NCBI GenBank assembly: GCA_040954595.2
Contig: CM082582.2
Coordinates: 9,548,001 to 9,612,000 of the forward strand
Direction: 5' to 3'
DNA length: 64,000 bases
Origin: Balanoglossus misakiensis
Lineage: Eukaryota; Hemichordata
In this document: one piece after another, positions 1 through 13,146 of the stretch
Position numbering within the stretch: the stretch's first letter is position 1
Layout: the number at the start of each line of letters is the position of its first letter
Position numbers and translations under genes: made by a program
Notes under the pieces: generated by a model
What the model was told of the DNA's origin: nothing
The model's database searches: none
Seen by the model: the letters and a program-made list of their open reading frames with translations, nothing else

Positions 1-728
1 GTTACAGCTAGTTTGTTTTGTGCAAATTCTAACCTGACTGGTGAAATGTGTGCCCTCAACAAATAGCTGTAAATTCTGAAAGAGTTGTAAACAACGCTAG
101 TAACTTCTGACTGCAGAAATAACTTATCAAAACAGCCCACGGTTAAATGGTAAGCGTACGTTGTTTTTGTTGTGAAATTAATTCTATGGTCAGTAAAAGT
201 CATCGAATTAAACAATCTGTATGTGATGTTTGCAGAGAAATGTATTTCTGACTGACAAAAACTGGTTACCTGATAACTATAATTAAAAAGTAGTACCCCC
301 TTCGTCTTAAAACATTTTCGATATGGCAACTTTGGACTTTTCTCTCGTAGTAAAAGTAAAATAAAAAGTTCGCGTCACCGCGCGAAATTTTGAAAGATAG
401 CGCAAAAACTTTGTGAATTTTAAGAAAACAGAACGGTGAATGCTGACATAATTAACAGTTTCTATTGTGTCGCATATTATAGGTGGTTGGTTAAAATTAA
501 GTTTGTAGTGAATCTACATAATCCCTGAAACGATATTTACAGGTTACCTAAGTTTGCCATTACCAACAAATGTGCTTACTGACCCTCCTGCGATGAAGAA
601 TATAGGTAATCGCCCTTATCGACGTAACACCGTCATTGACGAGTGTTGATCGAGCTAGTACCACGGTCACTCCCAGAACCCAGTACTTCTAAAACGAACC
701 AAATCATAAGGCCTGTATTTACGAAGAC
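1..728. other. 5' flank, no gene recognised
   Basis: AT-rich sequence ahead of the first gene. I see no convincing open frame, RNA gene or repeat. It presumably holds the promoter of the NTF2-like gene that starts at 729, but no clear TATA box can be pointed to. Confidence 0.5.
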
Positions 729-1715
729 ATGGCACAAAATTTGAAGGAATTTTGCCAGAAACTACAAGAAGAGCCGGTAAAACGTTACAAGGCAGGGGAT
801 TTCAAGGGGCTTTCTGAACTTTACACTCCGGACTGCAAGTTAATGCCCACTGGCTTTGACGTTTTGTTCGGCCGTGAAGGTGAGCTCACATTTTTAATTC
901 GCCCACCCACTTAACGGAACGCCCTTTGCGACACTTATGGTTGTCAGGGGGGAGGGGGGCGCTGGTGTTACGTCGGTTTGCGGCCGGTGAAGTCGACCCG
1001 CACTGTAATTGCAAATGTCGTCACACAGCTATAGTGGTTTTGAACTTCTACAGGGTTGAAACCGTTGATTTTCTAACTTATTATACATGTATAACATATA
1101 AGCGTACACTGTTTTGCGCAACAATTTTACACAATGAACTTATTTCAATTATAGCCCCCAGTTTTTAAAATTCGTAACAAGTTGAACAAAACGGCGACAA
1201 CCTTGGTTTAGTTTTATAATACCAATCGTGATCTGAATTGCGTACATGTTTTTTTTCTTCTGGCGAAAACCATTCAAAACAGCTATTTAGGCTATTGTAT
1301 GTCTTCTTTGTGATGCAATGGCCATTCCTTTCAGTCTGCTTTTAGAGAGCAAATACATTGAAAGACTCCTGGAGTCCATTAAGTCATTAAAACCCCGTAT
1401 AAATTAATCCCTGATTTCTTTGAACACAGCTAGCAACAGGGAGGTCGTTCTCATTTCTGCTCCGTATTTTTCTACCTCTTCTCAGCTGTTGAGAAGGCTT
1501 TCAGAGATTTCTACAACAGCGGGGCCACAAGTTCGACCCTCGACACCGACGAAGCGGGCCAGGTTCACGGCGACGACTGCTTGTATGAACGGGGACACTA
1601 CAAGTTTTTCAGTGAGGATGGGAGCGTTCTCGACGAGGGCAAGTATGTCGTCATCTGGAAGAAGAGAGACGGGAGATACCTCATTGACATCGACATCTGG
1701 AACAGCAACCGTTGA
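729..1715 (+). CDS. Small NTF2/SnoaL-like (DUF4440-type) protein, copy 1
   Basis: Two coding exons, 729-879 and 1486-1715, joined in phase 1, give 126 residues. The donor is GTGAGC and the acceptor is a pyrimidine-rich stretch ending CTCAG. The first exon reads as an alpha-helical start (MAQNLKEFCQ...) followed by a helix and the LYTPDC segment typical of NTF2-fold proteins, where a helix leads into the cone-shaped beta sheet. The second exon ends with alternating beta strands (HYKFF, KYVVIWKK, YLIDIDIW) as in SnoaL-like/DUF4440 proteins. The paralogue on the opposite strand at 3468-4284 has the same two-exon plan and the same intron position. These domains bind small hydrophobic ligands or mediate oligomerisation; the function here is unknown. 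No signal peptide is seen, so it is probably cytosolic. The family call is from the strand pattern and is not supported by a search. Confidence 0.75.
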
Positions 1716-2079
1716 GGTTTTGATTCGAGGACTATAGTAAGACATTGTCCCCTTAGAAAATGTTATGAAATGATGCTTGCCAGATTATTTATAACCACGT
1801 GCGCTGCAGTGGTGATATATATGGTGTCTTTCTTGCCATGGTGAGATATATGTGGTGCCAGTGTAGAGCTGCAGAATATTCCTACGGATGCACTTACATA
1901 TTTAGTCTTGCAGTGGGCATTATTCGTTCACAAAGTTTCTGTATTGCATTTTGCATAAAACTCTTGACTGTCGAAGTGACCGTATCCCCTGTGGCTTGCC
2001 CCAAGAGGACCCCAAGCATTACAATGACGAGACACCCTCTGCTATCTAAACCTAAAGGCACAAAATGTCTACTGAGCTC

Positions 2080-2085
2080 AATAAA
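2080..2085 (+). promoter_or_regulatory. Poly(A) signal AATAAA for NTF2-like copy 1
   Basis: Canonical AATAAA 365 bases after the stop at 1715. A second AATAAA lies at 2151-2156. Either could end the transcript. Confidence 0.5.
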
Positions 2086-3426
2086 CTTATGGTGTGGTAT
2101 TGTATAATATGAACTGGTCAGCGCTCATTGGGCTGGCTAGGGTTAATTTAAATAAACTTATTAGATGCTAGGATTATGGATTCGCATTATTTTCTTTTTG
2201 CATATCTGTACGACATTAATTCATAGAGCCTACAGTGAGATTCCAGAAGATTGAGCGGTAGTGATTTCGCACGACTGGTGCAAATATACATATCTTAATA
2301 CATGTACAATCAGAGTTATTGGAAACAAAAAGTGAGAGAAAAAATACCAGGAGATGAATCTATAATGAAATGATTAAGACCAGCAGTAACCGTTGCACAA
2401 GAAGCTGTTCACATCAGTGTTGACTGAATAACCGTCTGGAAGTATATCCTGAAGATAATACAGGCTTTATTCCCTTTATGTGTTCTAGTTGAGGGCTAAA
2501 ATGCGCATTGCACATACTGCTGTTTGTACCTTTTGTAAATTCAAGAAAAGCCTTTGATTCGGATTATAGAAAGGGTCTCCTTCTGAAAATGGAAAGATCG
2601 GTGTCACAAGATGGGTGGTAGGAACTCCTAAGTTGTGACACCGGTAAAACGCTTCTCTAAAATATGATAATCGGGGTGAGAACAGGTTAATGCATCTAAT
2701 AATGAGCTTTAGCCCTTTCACCACCATGGTTTCGTCCAAGTCCACGGTTTTCTATGGTACTGTTGGACCTCTATAAAGGGAAATGGGGTGAGTCCCTATA
2801 GGAGAACGACGTTTCGGCGAAATAAATATAAATACCTTATGGCCTGCAATGCGGAGGCTGGCTACTTGCTTGTAGACTGGACATGCGCGGCGACAGACAG
2901 GCTGGTTGTGATGCAATTATCCACACACGTGCGGTTGTGTAACTGTAATCATGGTCGACACGTGGATACAAGGAAAATCCGATTGGACTGACGGCTGCCT
3001 GATACAACAGGTCTAACAACAGGTCTCAACACACTGGATAGGCTGCTGGCTGCGGCGCAAACATACCTTGGACACGAGTAGAAATGGCGACTCTGGAAAC
3101 GAGTAGAAATGGCGAAAACAACGAGATTCTGGTCACCAGCCTTTCGCACCGTTCCTCCGGGGACTTTCACTCTCGTCACAACTGAGACCTCGGAGCCGAT
3201 TGGTGCACTGGATGACAAACAGCAGATGCACTACTGACAATATGCAGATACATATGACCCGGACGTCAAACGTACCCGATCAGTGGTAACATGAATAATT
3301 TTCAGTCAAACATGAAGTCCTCCAATCAGTACCAGTAAAACTAAGAATGATAGGGGTAACGATTCATTAAGGATCACATGTCATGTTTTATCACGAAAAT
3401 GACGTCTGTATTGATTTTTGACTGAT

Positions 3427-3432
3427 TTTATT
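3427..3432 (-). promoter_or_regulatory. Poly(A) signal (minus strand) for NTF2-like copy 2
   Basis: TTTATT on the plus strand, which is AATAAA on the minus strand, 36 bases beyond the stop codon of the minus-strand gene. The spacing suggests a very short 3' untranslated region. Confidence 0.5.
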
Positions 3433-3467
3433 TCACCGTAAACGGAAATTATACACAAAATGTCTTG

Positions 3468-4284
3468 CTAGGAATGATCGCCGTTGAAACATTTCAGATA
3501 TATCTGATGACCATCGCCAGCTTTCTTCCAGATGATGAGATATTTCCCAGCCCCGCCACTGGAACCGTCTTTCTTCCAAAATTCGTAGTGACCCCTCTCA
3601 AATGCTGTATCTCCGCCGGCGATGCCTCCGACCTCGTCGGTGCCGAGTGTAACCGTTGCAAGTCCGCTCGACTTCATACCCGTCAAGACTTCTACAACAC
3701 CTGAAGGGTTAAAGGGGAACCGATGTTACAGGCGAAAAGCGCAGAGATGACGAAGAGGTTGACGATCGTCTTATGCGCATGTGTACAAACATTGCAACAA
3801 GTTCCGAACCCTGGGATGTCAAAATGCGTCTCGTGGGAATGTTATCAGATGTCATGACCTCTAACATGTTGGTTGCAATTCAATAATCGCATATTACTTG
3901 GATCGTTTACGAGTGAGAAGCGATCATTTCCTAAAAGCAAAATTAATCAGATTCCCGACCTCTTCACTTTTGTAAGACATTGACTAGATGCCCACCTTTA
4001 ACGCGTTGTCTTCAATCTCGCCTTATCAGTCCGGATAGTGACTAATGAGTAAGGTGCCTTGGCGTTGAAGTGTGTTAAACCTTAGTGTTGTACCTAATAC
4101 ATATACACATACGATGCAAACAGATTCTACCTGCACGTCCTGCCTTTGTCGGCATCCCCGGGACCAAGAACTTGCAGTCCTCGGTGTACAACTCAGACAC
4201 GCCCTGGATGTCACCCGCGTCGAACAGCTCCGAGTACTTGGCCTCGCGAGCCTCGATTGTGGCCTTGAGTGTCGAGTCCGCCAT
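3468..4284 (-). CDS. Small NTF2/SnoaL-like (DUF4440-type) protein, copy 2
   Basis: Minus-strand gene with two coding exons, 4131-4284 and 3468-3700, joined in phase 1, giving 128 residues. The first exon starts MADSTLKATI and contains SELYTEDCKF, matching SELYTPDCKL of copy 1 at 729. The second exon repeats the beta-strand pattern HYEFWKKDG then KYLIIWKK, matching HYKFFSEDG and KYVVIWKK. The shared intron position and motifs show the two are paralogues that have diverged a good deal elsewhere. The NTF2-like fold is inferred from this pattern; substrate or partner is unknown. No signal peptide or membrane segment is visible. The gene is divergent with the aquaporin, and their start codons lie 969 bases apart. 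Confidence 0.75.
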
Positions 4285-5253
4285 GTCTGCGTGCTGGTCC
4301 GAGCCGAACTGTATATTCCCTTATATCTGTAAAACAAACCGTAAGACAATTTGGGTCAAACGTCACCCATCTGATGAAGCAAACCAGGTCAAAATCAAGT
4401 CGCCAGCTGCGCGTTTGTAGAACACTTGTGGTTTTCAAAAATCGTAGATAGCAAAATTAATACACATTAAAGCAGTAATCACCAAGATCACGCCAAACCA
4501 CACCTAGGGAAATCGACGCTTTACTTGAAAGGTGAATCAAGGGTAAGATCGGGGGTGAATTGGCCAAGTGTGACTCTTGGATGGTACGGACGCCCTCTAT
4601 TGGACAAAATGGAAATCTAAAATCTAGCCGACTGACTCGGGTTCGGGTACTAATAATGACTAGTGACATATGTGTGCATTGATCCAGACAACCAGCACTT
4701 ATTAGACCTAAATCCCGATCATTAGCGTCACATGCATATAGCAGCTACCTTCACATTTCACGAGACTGCATGACTTTCACTATCACAGACCTGACATTTG
4801 TGGTCCAGACTGAACGCTCATGATATTATAGGGCTAGGCTGCAGGGCCTATCTTTATTTTTGTAAAGTTGTTGAGTGACCGTGTAATAACACATATCTCA
4901 CATTGCCAAAATTTCACCACACGATATAGAATATATATGTGGTAAAAACGTGCTTGGAATGGAAATGCATGAAATTGGGTATTTTCTATTGAGCATTCTA
5001 TTCACGCGCGCGACTCTGGATCAGGGATTCGAATTTCGTTTACGTTGCGGCCCTCGTGCGACGCTGGGAAGAAACGTTTGCGGTGAAACTGGCGTGTTTG
5101 CCGTTGTCATCCGATACGTTGACTGGAATAGTTAAAAATATGTGCATCGGCAAGCGCTCGTCACAGTGCTGTAGCCTCAGCTAGGGAAAGCACGGCGTAG
5201 TAGCACTAAGGCATTTAAATAGAAGTGGGGCGTTTGCATAGTGACGGTGAAAA
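4285..5253. other. Divergent promoter region between NTF2-like copy 2 and aquaporin
   Basis: The two flanking genes are transcribed away from each other, so this 969-base stretch must hold both promoters. A TATA-like TTTAAATA is at 5214-5221, 33 bases before the aquaporin start codon, which would leave almost no 5' untranslated region, so it may not be the true TATA box. No coding exon recognised. Confidence 0.45.
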
Positions 5254-8200
5254 ATGGCTGAACAGACGATGTCGGAGCAGATCCGAAGCGCCAAGTTCTG
5301 GCGAGGCGTTGTCGGGGAGTTCACGGCCACCCTAATTTTCGTCTTCGTCGGAATCCTGTCGACTATCTACGCCAAGGGCGACGACGACGCCAGCTTTCTG
5401 AAGATCGCCTTCTGCTTCGGCCTGGCCATCGCCACCCTGGTGCAGTGCTTCGGCCACATCAGCGGGGCCCACATCAACCCGGCCGTCACTCTGGGTCTGA
5501 TGTGCGTGAGGAAAGTCACCCTGCTGACAACGCTTCTCTACATCCTCTTCCAGTGCCTGGGCGCGGTGACCGGCGCGGCCCTCGTCTACGCCTTCATCCC
5601 CCCTGGCGACCGGGGTGGACTCGGAGTGACTGGGCTGACCGGCGTATCCGCCTGGCAAGGCTTCTTCATCGAGCTGATCATCAGCTTCCAGCTCGTCTTC
5701 ACCATTTTTGCCACCACCGATGACCGCCGCAAAGACCTGGCTGGATCCGCATCCCTGTCCATCGGCATTTCCGTCCTCCTCGGACATTTGGCAGCGGTAA
5801 GCAAATCGTTTCTTTTTATGCACACGGAGCCGGGGATGTCTTTAAGATGGATAGAAGCATTAACATGGAAGAGTATTACCTATTTCCCAGGCACCTAATA
5901 ATTTGGATGAATACCCAATGTTTCAAGTTTCGACACCTATTACCCAGAATGCTATAAATGGCGTACACTCGTGTCATCCAAATCCTTGTTGCTCTGCGAT
6001 GCAATTATATAGAAGTCGATCAAAACCGTTTGAGGAGACCTGGCTCTGACTATATTCACAAAATCTGACGTGTTTTATACATTAAAATATCCTCGTAGAC
6101 TGAGTCATCACGCATCGAAAACACGCGAAGGCTTCTTCAATCTAAAGATGTCGCAAAACTGCAACCTACTTTGCGGCAACACTTCTCTGCCAGCAGTGTT
6201 CACTCGCGCACCTGTCATAGCTAGGGGTGTGATATGTAAAATAGATTAAAATAAATTAGGGGGACTAATTGAAAATTGATCGATTGAAAACACCTATTAT
6301 AAACACGTCATTGCAGAAGATAAGGAAAGCGAATATCCTGTGGAGAACGTGCTGTACTGTGACTAGAACAAAAATGCTGAGTTTGACGCCAGAATTCGGC
6401 TATTGGATGACAAACATAAAATACCGTCGCACCCAATTATTTCAGGAAACGATTGTTTGTGACATCGCCATGTTTAATGTCTTGCCGGTTTAACAGCCTC
6501 GCACTGAAGTCTATGCCACAAGGGAGAATATGCATGTTATGCAATGAAAGTGGCGAAATGAACGTAATTTTACGCACCGCGTCATCGTTGAAATGTGTGC
6601 ATGCTCTTATTCTGCCGCAGATCCCTACGGATTTAAGATCTGTGCAGGGTTGCGCTAGTCTTCTGGGCGTGGCTGTGTATGAAAATTGCGAGAAATTGTT
6701 GTTACGCATCACGTGACGGCATCTCGGCTAATAAGATGACTAAGATGTCACGCTATTTTATTGAAGATTCCACTTATATGTTTCAGCCATAACTGAATTC
6801 CATTTTGACTATACGTACGTGTGTGAAAAATCTTCAAAAAATCAAATTACTTGCCAATGGACATTTCAACCGTTCACAGCACGTGTTTTAAACACAGTCA
6901 CTTCAATGATGATATCATGAGCACTCATCGGCCTAAGAATTTTAGGCTAGCTGTAATTCATCTCAATCTAAACCAAACATATTTTGATAGAATTTAACAC
7001 CACTAATTTCTGGTATGCTCTGAATAAGCTCAATTCATTTTTGTGGGAAATATTATACATTGTCAGAATATGAAAATGTATCTTGGCGCTGTGGTATAAG
7101 TTTTGACCCCTCCTGATAATATGCATTTGTATGTATTTAGTTGCAATGATGATAACTTTTGTAAGGATTCAACAACGTGTGCGGCGATGAAATTTCACCC
7201 TGGTCATTCGTAGAGGTGTGTAAGACGATAAGCTGCCGATAACACTGCAGTATATGCGATCTCCTGGGTCACAACCGACGTAGTCCCGCCAATGTGGGCA
7301 TCGTAAGAAGCGGACCATACATTGCGGGTCAGCGATTACAATAATTAGCACTAATAGAAATTTAAAGTTATGTCTACTCCATCGTATTTCGCATAAACAA
7401 ATTGATGGGAAAAATTGAGCAGACTGAAATAACAATTACTGGCTTTATATGAAAAATTCCCGCATGATTCAGATAACATGATCGCTTCGGCTTACAACAC
7501 ACGTGACTCATATCTGACCTGAGGTTGACCCACCGACGTGACCAACCATCCAATTACTCGTGTCGATTTCAATTTAATGTGCATCCTATATTTCGCGAAT
7601 CGGAGGTCACATGGTTGAGAAATAAACATAATCACATGTGGTGATTCTGGGGACGTGTCCCTAATTCTAGGCCGGTAACACGAGCGGATCAGCGGAAAAT
7701 TTTCACGTCTTTTTGAGCTGATACCAAGCTGCGATATAGTAATCAGACTGAAACGCTTCTAGACTCGAACGGGTCTCGTACTTAGCCCTTTTACAGTGTT
7801 TTAAGGTATTTTGCGCCTCGAAAAATCAAAACTTGAACCTTTATTCGTTTTTGCGGCGATGTGGCATGTTTTAAGTTTCAGCCAGACTAGTTTAAAGTTG
7901 TGTCGACCGTTGTTGACCCGAATTCCGAACCCTGTGAACTTTGAAGGCATATGACGCGCATAATGCTTATAAATATAGACAGTTTTACGGGCATTCAAAA
8001 GACGTAACGACGGTCGCAAACGCCTTCACGTCTGCTCGGTGTTCTCGACATTTCTTCGCAACATCATGTAATTTTCGTCTGGATCAAACACGAATCTTCA
8101 TTATCCCGCTTGAAAGCACAGAATTGATGACGGTTCTTTTATATACAAAACTTGTATAATACGACCCCTTCCCGAACCAGATCGAAGCTTGCATACAACT

Positions 8201-11200
8201 GGCCCCCAACTTGGGGCAGTGGGCACCGATTTTTAACGGCTGTTTAGGTCCAACTTTGGTGGATCTGGACCAAAGCATGGTGGAGAATGTCTGAGAAGGC
8301 CGAGTGGCCTGACTCAGCAGTTTACATCATGATTCGGAGAGTTAGGGTAGTTGCAAAGCTGACGTGGATAACATTTGCGCGAAGAGGTTGGGTGGGGTCT
8401 CTCATAAACGTGGTATAAACGCCGTTCTTCGGACGTGAAACAATGCGATTGAGGCCGTTTTCCGACGAAAACTGCGCATGAAGTCATGTGATGCTAACCT
8501 TTCATGACGCAAAAGCGTGATCTACACCGCCAGGCACTGAGTAATATCACTGCGCGAGTGTTCATTCTCAATCTACCGGTGTGGGCTATCTGTGTTCCGG
8601 CACTTGCGGGACATTTCACTCCACACAGGCACCACACTCTCGATTGGCTTGGCTCGCGGCCCTCGTTCGCCAGGAGCCCAAAGAGGCAATTATGGATTCT
8701 TGATAACCCATTACATATAACCCATTATGGCCTACCACTTGAGGGAAGGGGGGGGGGGGGGAAATGTCTCGCTGTGAATCCCTGGCAGTTTAGGATTCGT
8801 ACGAAATACGATCAGGCCTCAAATGTGTTGGCAAAAATTGACACATTTTGTGGTTTCAGGGAGATATTTGACTGATTTCGTGCACAGGAATGCAGCGAGG
8901 CTCTATTTTGGGTGTCGGCCAAATTTACAGTTTTTGAAATAAACGTACTAAACATGCTTCTGTATTTCTGTTTCATCGTTGTTGTTTTTTATTTTATTAT
9001 CTCTAAAGAGGGAGACTATTTGACGCACTTAAAGTCGTTTGTTTCCAAGGAGGTTACTAAATCAAACCTAGGGTCTCGTTATTTTGGGTTCATGCTCGAC
9101 GCAAGTATCTCATAAACGTCGCTCAGACTGTGTTTGTAGCTTTTACATCTCGAAAATTTGGCAGTTATGCGTCGATTGTAGAATCTCAGAGAAAACGGTA
9201 TTTTTCTAAGGTGATTATGGCTGTGACACTTTGGGTGGAGGGTCAGTAAGCTATAATAATTTACTAGCTAGTATCGGGAAAATATCTGTATGTTCGAGTT
9301 CGAGCGGAACCAACTCGACATATCATTACGTGATATTGAAATTATTTATAACGATGTCGAGGTTTCAGCGGGGATACAGGCGCGGATCGACAGTTGATAC
9401 TGTTCGAATGTTTCATCAAGTGTTGCTCGTAAGTCGAGGGGGTCTCTCGGTTACAATCCGATATCATGCGATACGTTTTTCTCGTCTCTGACAACTGCCA
9501 AAAGTTGCTGTGTGAGGTATTTGACATTTGTATGAATTCGAGAACGTCCGGATAAAAAGCTTTCAAACTTTCGGTCGACCATGTGTGGAATGATGGTATG
9601 CCATATTTGTACAATCCGCACTGGTTTTGTTGAAATTGAATTAAAGTCCGGTCTATTAATTTCTCAACAATAACATTTTTCTTAACACATGTAGCCTGAG
9701 GCGATGTTCAAGCGCAATACAAAGAATTTTAGCACGCTAAAAGTAGTAAAACAAGAAACTAAAACTGCGGTAGAAAACGGATAATTTTGGGTGACGAAAA
9801 GTTAAACCGAAATATGAAATGTCTTCTTGGCAGAATTACGAATGTCAAGGACTTTTCTGGAAACAATTCATGTCATGTCACGGCTCCCCATGTTGTGGTA
9901 AACCGACTCCGAAACAAAACGTCCGCAGTGAACATCTGATATACGACGCGCAACAGATCTTGTTGTGATTTGAAATGCGAAGAAAAGGCCCTGATGCTAT
10001 CGGGTCAAAGGTCGGCGCGAGGGCTCTCCTTCCCATGACAGCTACCACGCGACAGCTCGGATGAAGAATTATCACGCGAGCATTTTACCGTCGCCTGTAA
10101 AAGTCAATAAAACGCGGGGATTAGATTAATCGCCCTCTGCACTGTCTTGTCATCTCGAGTATTTTGACCCTGTTCTTCTGGGGCCTCAGCGAAAGCAGAC
10201 AGATATTCTGATGTAGCTGCAAGTTTGGACGGATAACACGGATGGGTCGTTTGCAAAAAAGTGCCCGGGAACAGATAATGATGGAGATGTCAGCCCAAGG
10301 AGAGAAAAAACGTAATTACCCTGGAAAACATCCAGTTAGTTATATAATAAATGTGAAATGGCGTTTTAGAAACACGTTAGTGATTAATAGGCTGATACTT
10401 TTAATCCCTACGGATAGTAGTGACATTGATGAAAATTACATTTTCTCCCACTCTGCGAACTTTCCGTAACCAAACACAGTTGAAGGACGGTGAACGCCAA
10501 TGATATGAACAACTGGAGCAGGCTGTAATAACTGCCGGTATCTATGTATCATAATTGAGTAAATTGTGAGCGGAGACCCGAATTAAAAATTTAAATAGAC
10601 AGAATTGCTGTAAAACACCTTAGATCGGATGATTTCTTTTTCTAATGAAGTTGAATAACCAATCAGCGTGCTTTTCAGTTGGCTGTAATGACACCTATGA
10701 TAGTCAGCCTTGTTATAGTGGAAATTGAATTCAACTCGACTAGGATTCCATTGTGTATAATTGCAATGGTCGTTAAACATTTGCAGGATATGTTGACAAG
10801 ACGAAAACACCACTGGTTATATTAGCATTCTGATATAAAGGGGACAAGAAATTGCATGCTAAACGCAGGAACTAGAATATTGAAAAATGGCCAAAAGCTA
10901 AGCTAATATTGGGGATCGTGTAAATGACAGCGGCACCCTGGAAAAGCACGACCCCTGGACACGCTTCAAAGCGACAGGCGGGGTTGTGACAGAAGGCAGT
11001 TTCTTTCCAAACATATCGTCGATGAGGAATGATTTGTAAGTCCACGCGTACTCGGACACAATCACATTGCAAGTCCCGTGAAATGAAGGAAAAACACCAA
11101 TAAACGTACCCCACCGACAGTATTGATTTAATAACAAACAAATTCACCGCAATCCGAGGGCGTGGCTGTGTAATTGATTGCATTCTGCGCATACCTCAAT

Positions 11201-12946
11201 AAATTTTACTTATTTTTCGATACGTTTCCCTATTAGGGAAAGGCGGGGGGGGGGGGGGAGTGACACTCTACGTATACTCCCAACACTCGTTTATAAGCAC
11301 TAGAACGTATTAAAAAGCAGGCGTATAGGGCGGAGTAGCTCTCCAGGCTACTGCGTGTATCATGTGTATGTATACTTTCAACCTCCCGAGTATTTTTCTG
11401 TGGCCATCCTATCCGCCGTTTCCCGCTCCGCCGATGCGGGTTCGAGTTACTCCTAAGAGCTTTACAGATCGGAAAAGTGCCTCACAGGTCCACATCCGTA
11501 AGACTCTTATCTCCAGTGGCAACACGGGAGCATTGCCCTCTCTCCCACACAAAAGCAAAACACCCGCGCCCAGTTTGTTTTCGCAAAAATCGCCTGGATA
11601 TAGTTGCGTTAAGTGAGTTTAAAAAATAAACTCCGTGGTTCTCGTCCAGTCGTCTCCGAATTCAGGTCACGGCAGATGTTCCACTTTCGGACGGGTGTGA
11701 ATCTCTGTGTTACTTTACGAGTTCCCGTTTTGTATAATTTTAACGGCAGAACAACTTTTCCACATCTGGCTGAATTGTTATTAATGCGGTGACTCCCAAA
11801 CCACATCCTAGACTAAACTCAGACTAAACGAAAAAAAAAAATGGGTCATGGCTTTAAAGGTCCGGAGATTGGATTTGAGAAGCGCCCTCTACAACCTATA
11901 ATATTTTTTTCCAGTGTTGTATTCCTTATCGCCGATTAAAAGGCGGAAATCGTGTCTTTTAGTAGTATTGTATAGCGTACACCGGCTACCGTTCGTTGAC
12001 GCCATCCCGGGGGTCAAACATCTATAACCTGTCCAGTAAAACTTCCCCTCTGTGTTTTGAAAACATGTCGGGCATATGCCGTTGTGACAGAACACTGTTT
12101 GGTTGCTGTCTCACGAAATTTGCCAATATTGTAGTTAGGTACAATAAACCACAGATAAAAACATCTACGAGGGGGTCCTAAACTCCTGTCAAGTGTATAA
12201 TGAATATATCATAATTGGTATGTGGTGCGCACGTGTTTGTTTTCACGCGAACCTTGCACCAATACATGCTACGGTAAATCACTGACGATTTATAACGAAT
12301 GTTGTTGCTAGAATTTTTTTCTGTTAAAGAAACAAGGGGAAATAACTGAAATTCCCTTGTGCCCGACAGGAGAAACAGAAAATATTTTTTTTCTACATAA
12401 TTCCCAAGCGACTCGTTGCCCGAGTGGGTAACGAGATGTTTTATAGCAAAAGAACGGCCACAGTCTGGTTCCATATATTGTGTTATAAATAATCACATTA
12501 CAATAATTGGTCTGTGTTAACAGGTAAGGCTGACTGGCTCCAGCATGAACCCTGCTCGCTCGTTTGGCCCTGCTCTGGTGACGAACAACTGGACCGATCA
12601 CTGGGTAAGTGCTTCGTATTTAGACCCCTATTTATTATACTGTTTAGCGCATAGTGTATTACAAATCAGGGTGATTGACCTGAGCCACATCCGGGTATTT
12701 TCAGCAAATTGTAAGAACTGCTTTTATATTTGTGCTCTTTAGATCTACTGGGTTGCCCCGATCATCGGCGGCATTCTGGCGGCAGCGCTGTACGAGTTCG
12801 TCTTCGAGCCGAGCGCCAGCGTCCGACGGCTGAAGACGGTGTACACAACGAGCAGCCACCAAAATGTCCCCGTCGACGAGCCGCCACAGACCGACGATGA
12901 AGAAAACGTGGCCATGCGTGAAGTGAACGAGAAAAACGGAAAATGA
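5254..12946 (+). CDS. AQP: Aquaporin, AQP4-like water channel of the classical subfamily
   Basis: Three coding exons, 5254-5796, 12524-12604 and 12743-12946, all joined in phase 0, give 275 residues. Six membrane segments and two NPA boxes are visible: HINPAV (NPA at residues 75-77) and [10 protein letters not shown] (NPA at 190-192). By alignment to AQP1 the aromatic/arginine filter would be Phe55, His178, Ser187 and Arg193, the water-selective pattern, with Ser where AQP1 carries its mercury-sensitive Cys. The NWTDHWIYW segment and the flanking helix are closest to AQP4. The middle exon is exactly 81 bases, the size conserved in vertebrate AQP0/1/2/4/5. The acidic C-terminus is short and ends NEKNGK. 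It should conduct water across the plasma membrane. It could be co-orthologous to several vertebrate aquaporins and need not be AQP4 itself. Confidence 0.95.
5797..12523 (+). other. 6.7-kb first intron of the aquaporin gene
   Basis: This intron separates the main pore-forming exon from the 81-base exon. I find no nested gene: the open frames inside are short and lack splice context or family pattern. It contains a 14-base poly-G tract at 8748-8761 and another at 11245-11258. The sequence is otherwise AT-rich. Confidence 0.6.
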
Positions 12947-13140
12947 ATCGCAGAAATGGAGAGGGGTTAAATTCATCATGATTAAGCATGATCGCAAATT
13001 TCCAGTTAACTTGATTAAGACTTAATATATTGGCCCAAACTTTCAAGCTGTGACGTCAGGCGGTACGGTGGCCGACACTTTATCGTCAGTTTTATCTATA
13101 AAATTGAAAAAGTCCGAAAATATTCACGTTTTTAATTTGT

Positions 13141-13146
13141 AATAAA
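13141..13146 (+). promoter_or_regulatory. Poly(A) signal AATAAA of the aquaporin gene
   Basis: Canonical hexamer 195 bases after the aquaporin stop codon, in AT-rich sequence. This is the first AATAAA after the stop. Confidence 0.6.

Larger units (their letters stand above)
1716..3467. other. Convergent intergenic region between the two NTF2-like genes
   Basis: About 1.75 kb between two genes that face each other. Apart from the 3' untranslated regions I see no gene. A 17-base direct repeat occurs at 3074-3090 and 3099-3115. Short open frames here lack splice-site context and family similarity. Confidence 0.45.

Noticed and set aside
1482-1745. Minus-strand frame opposite NTF2-like exon 2
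   Set aside because: Shadow of the plus-strand exon, which has the family motifs and splice acceptor.
5332-5823. 163-residue open frame on the minus strand
   Set aside because: It lies wholly opposite the aquaporin exon and is a shadow of its GC-rich codons. It has no family pattern.
8284-8345. Possible tRNA (segment resembling an A box, GGCCGAGTGG)
   Set aside because: No matching B box at the right distance and no cloverleaf arms can be paired.
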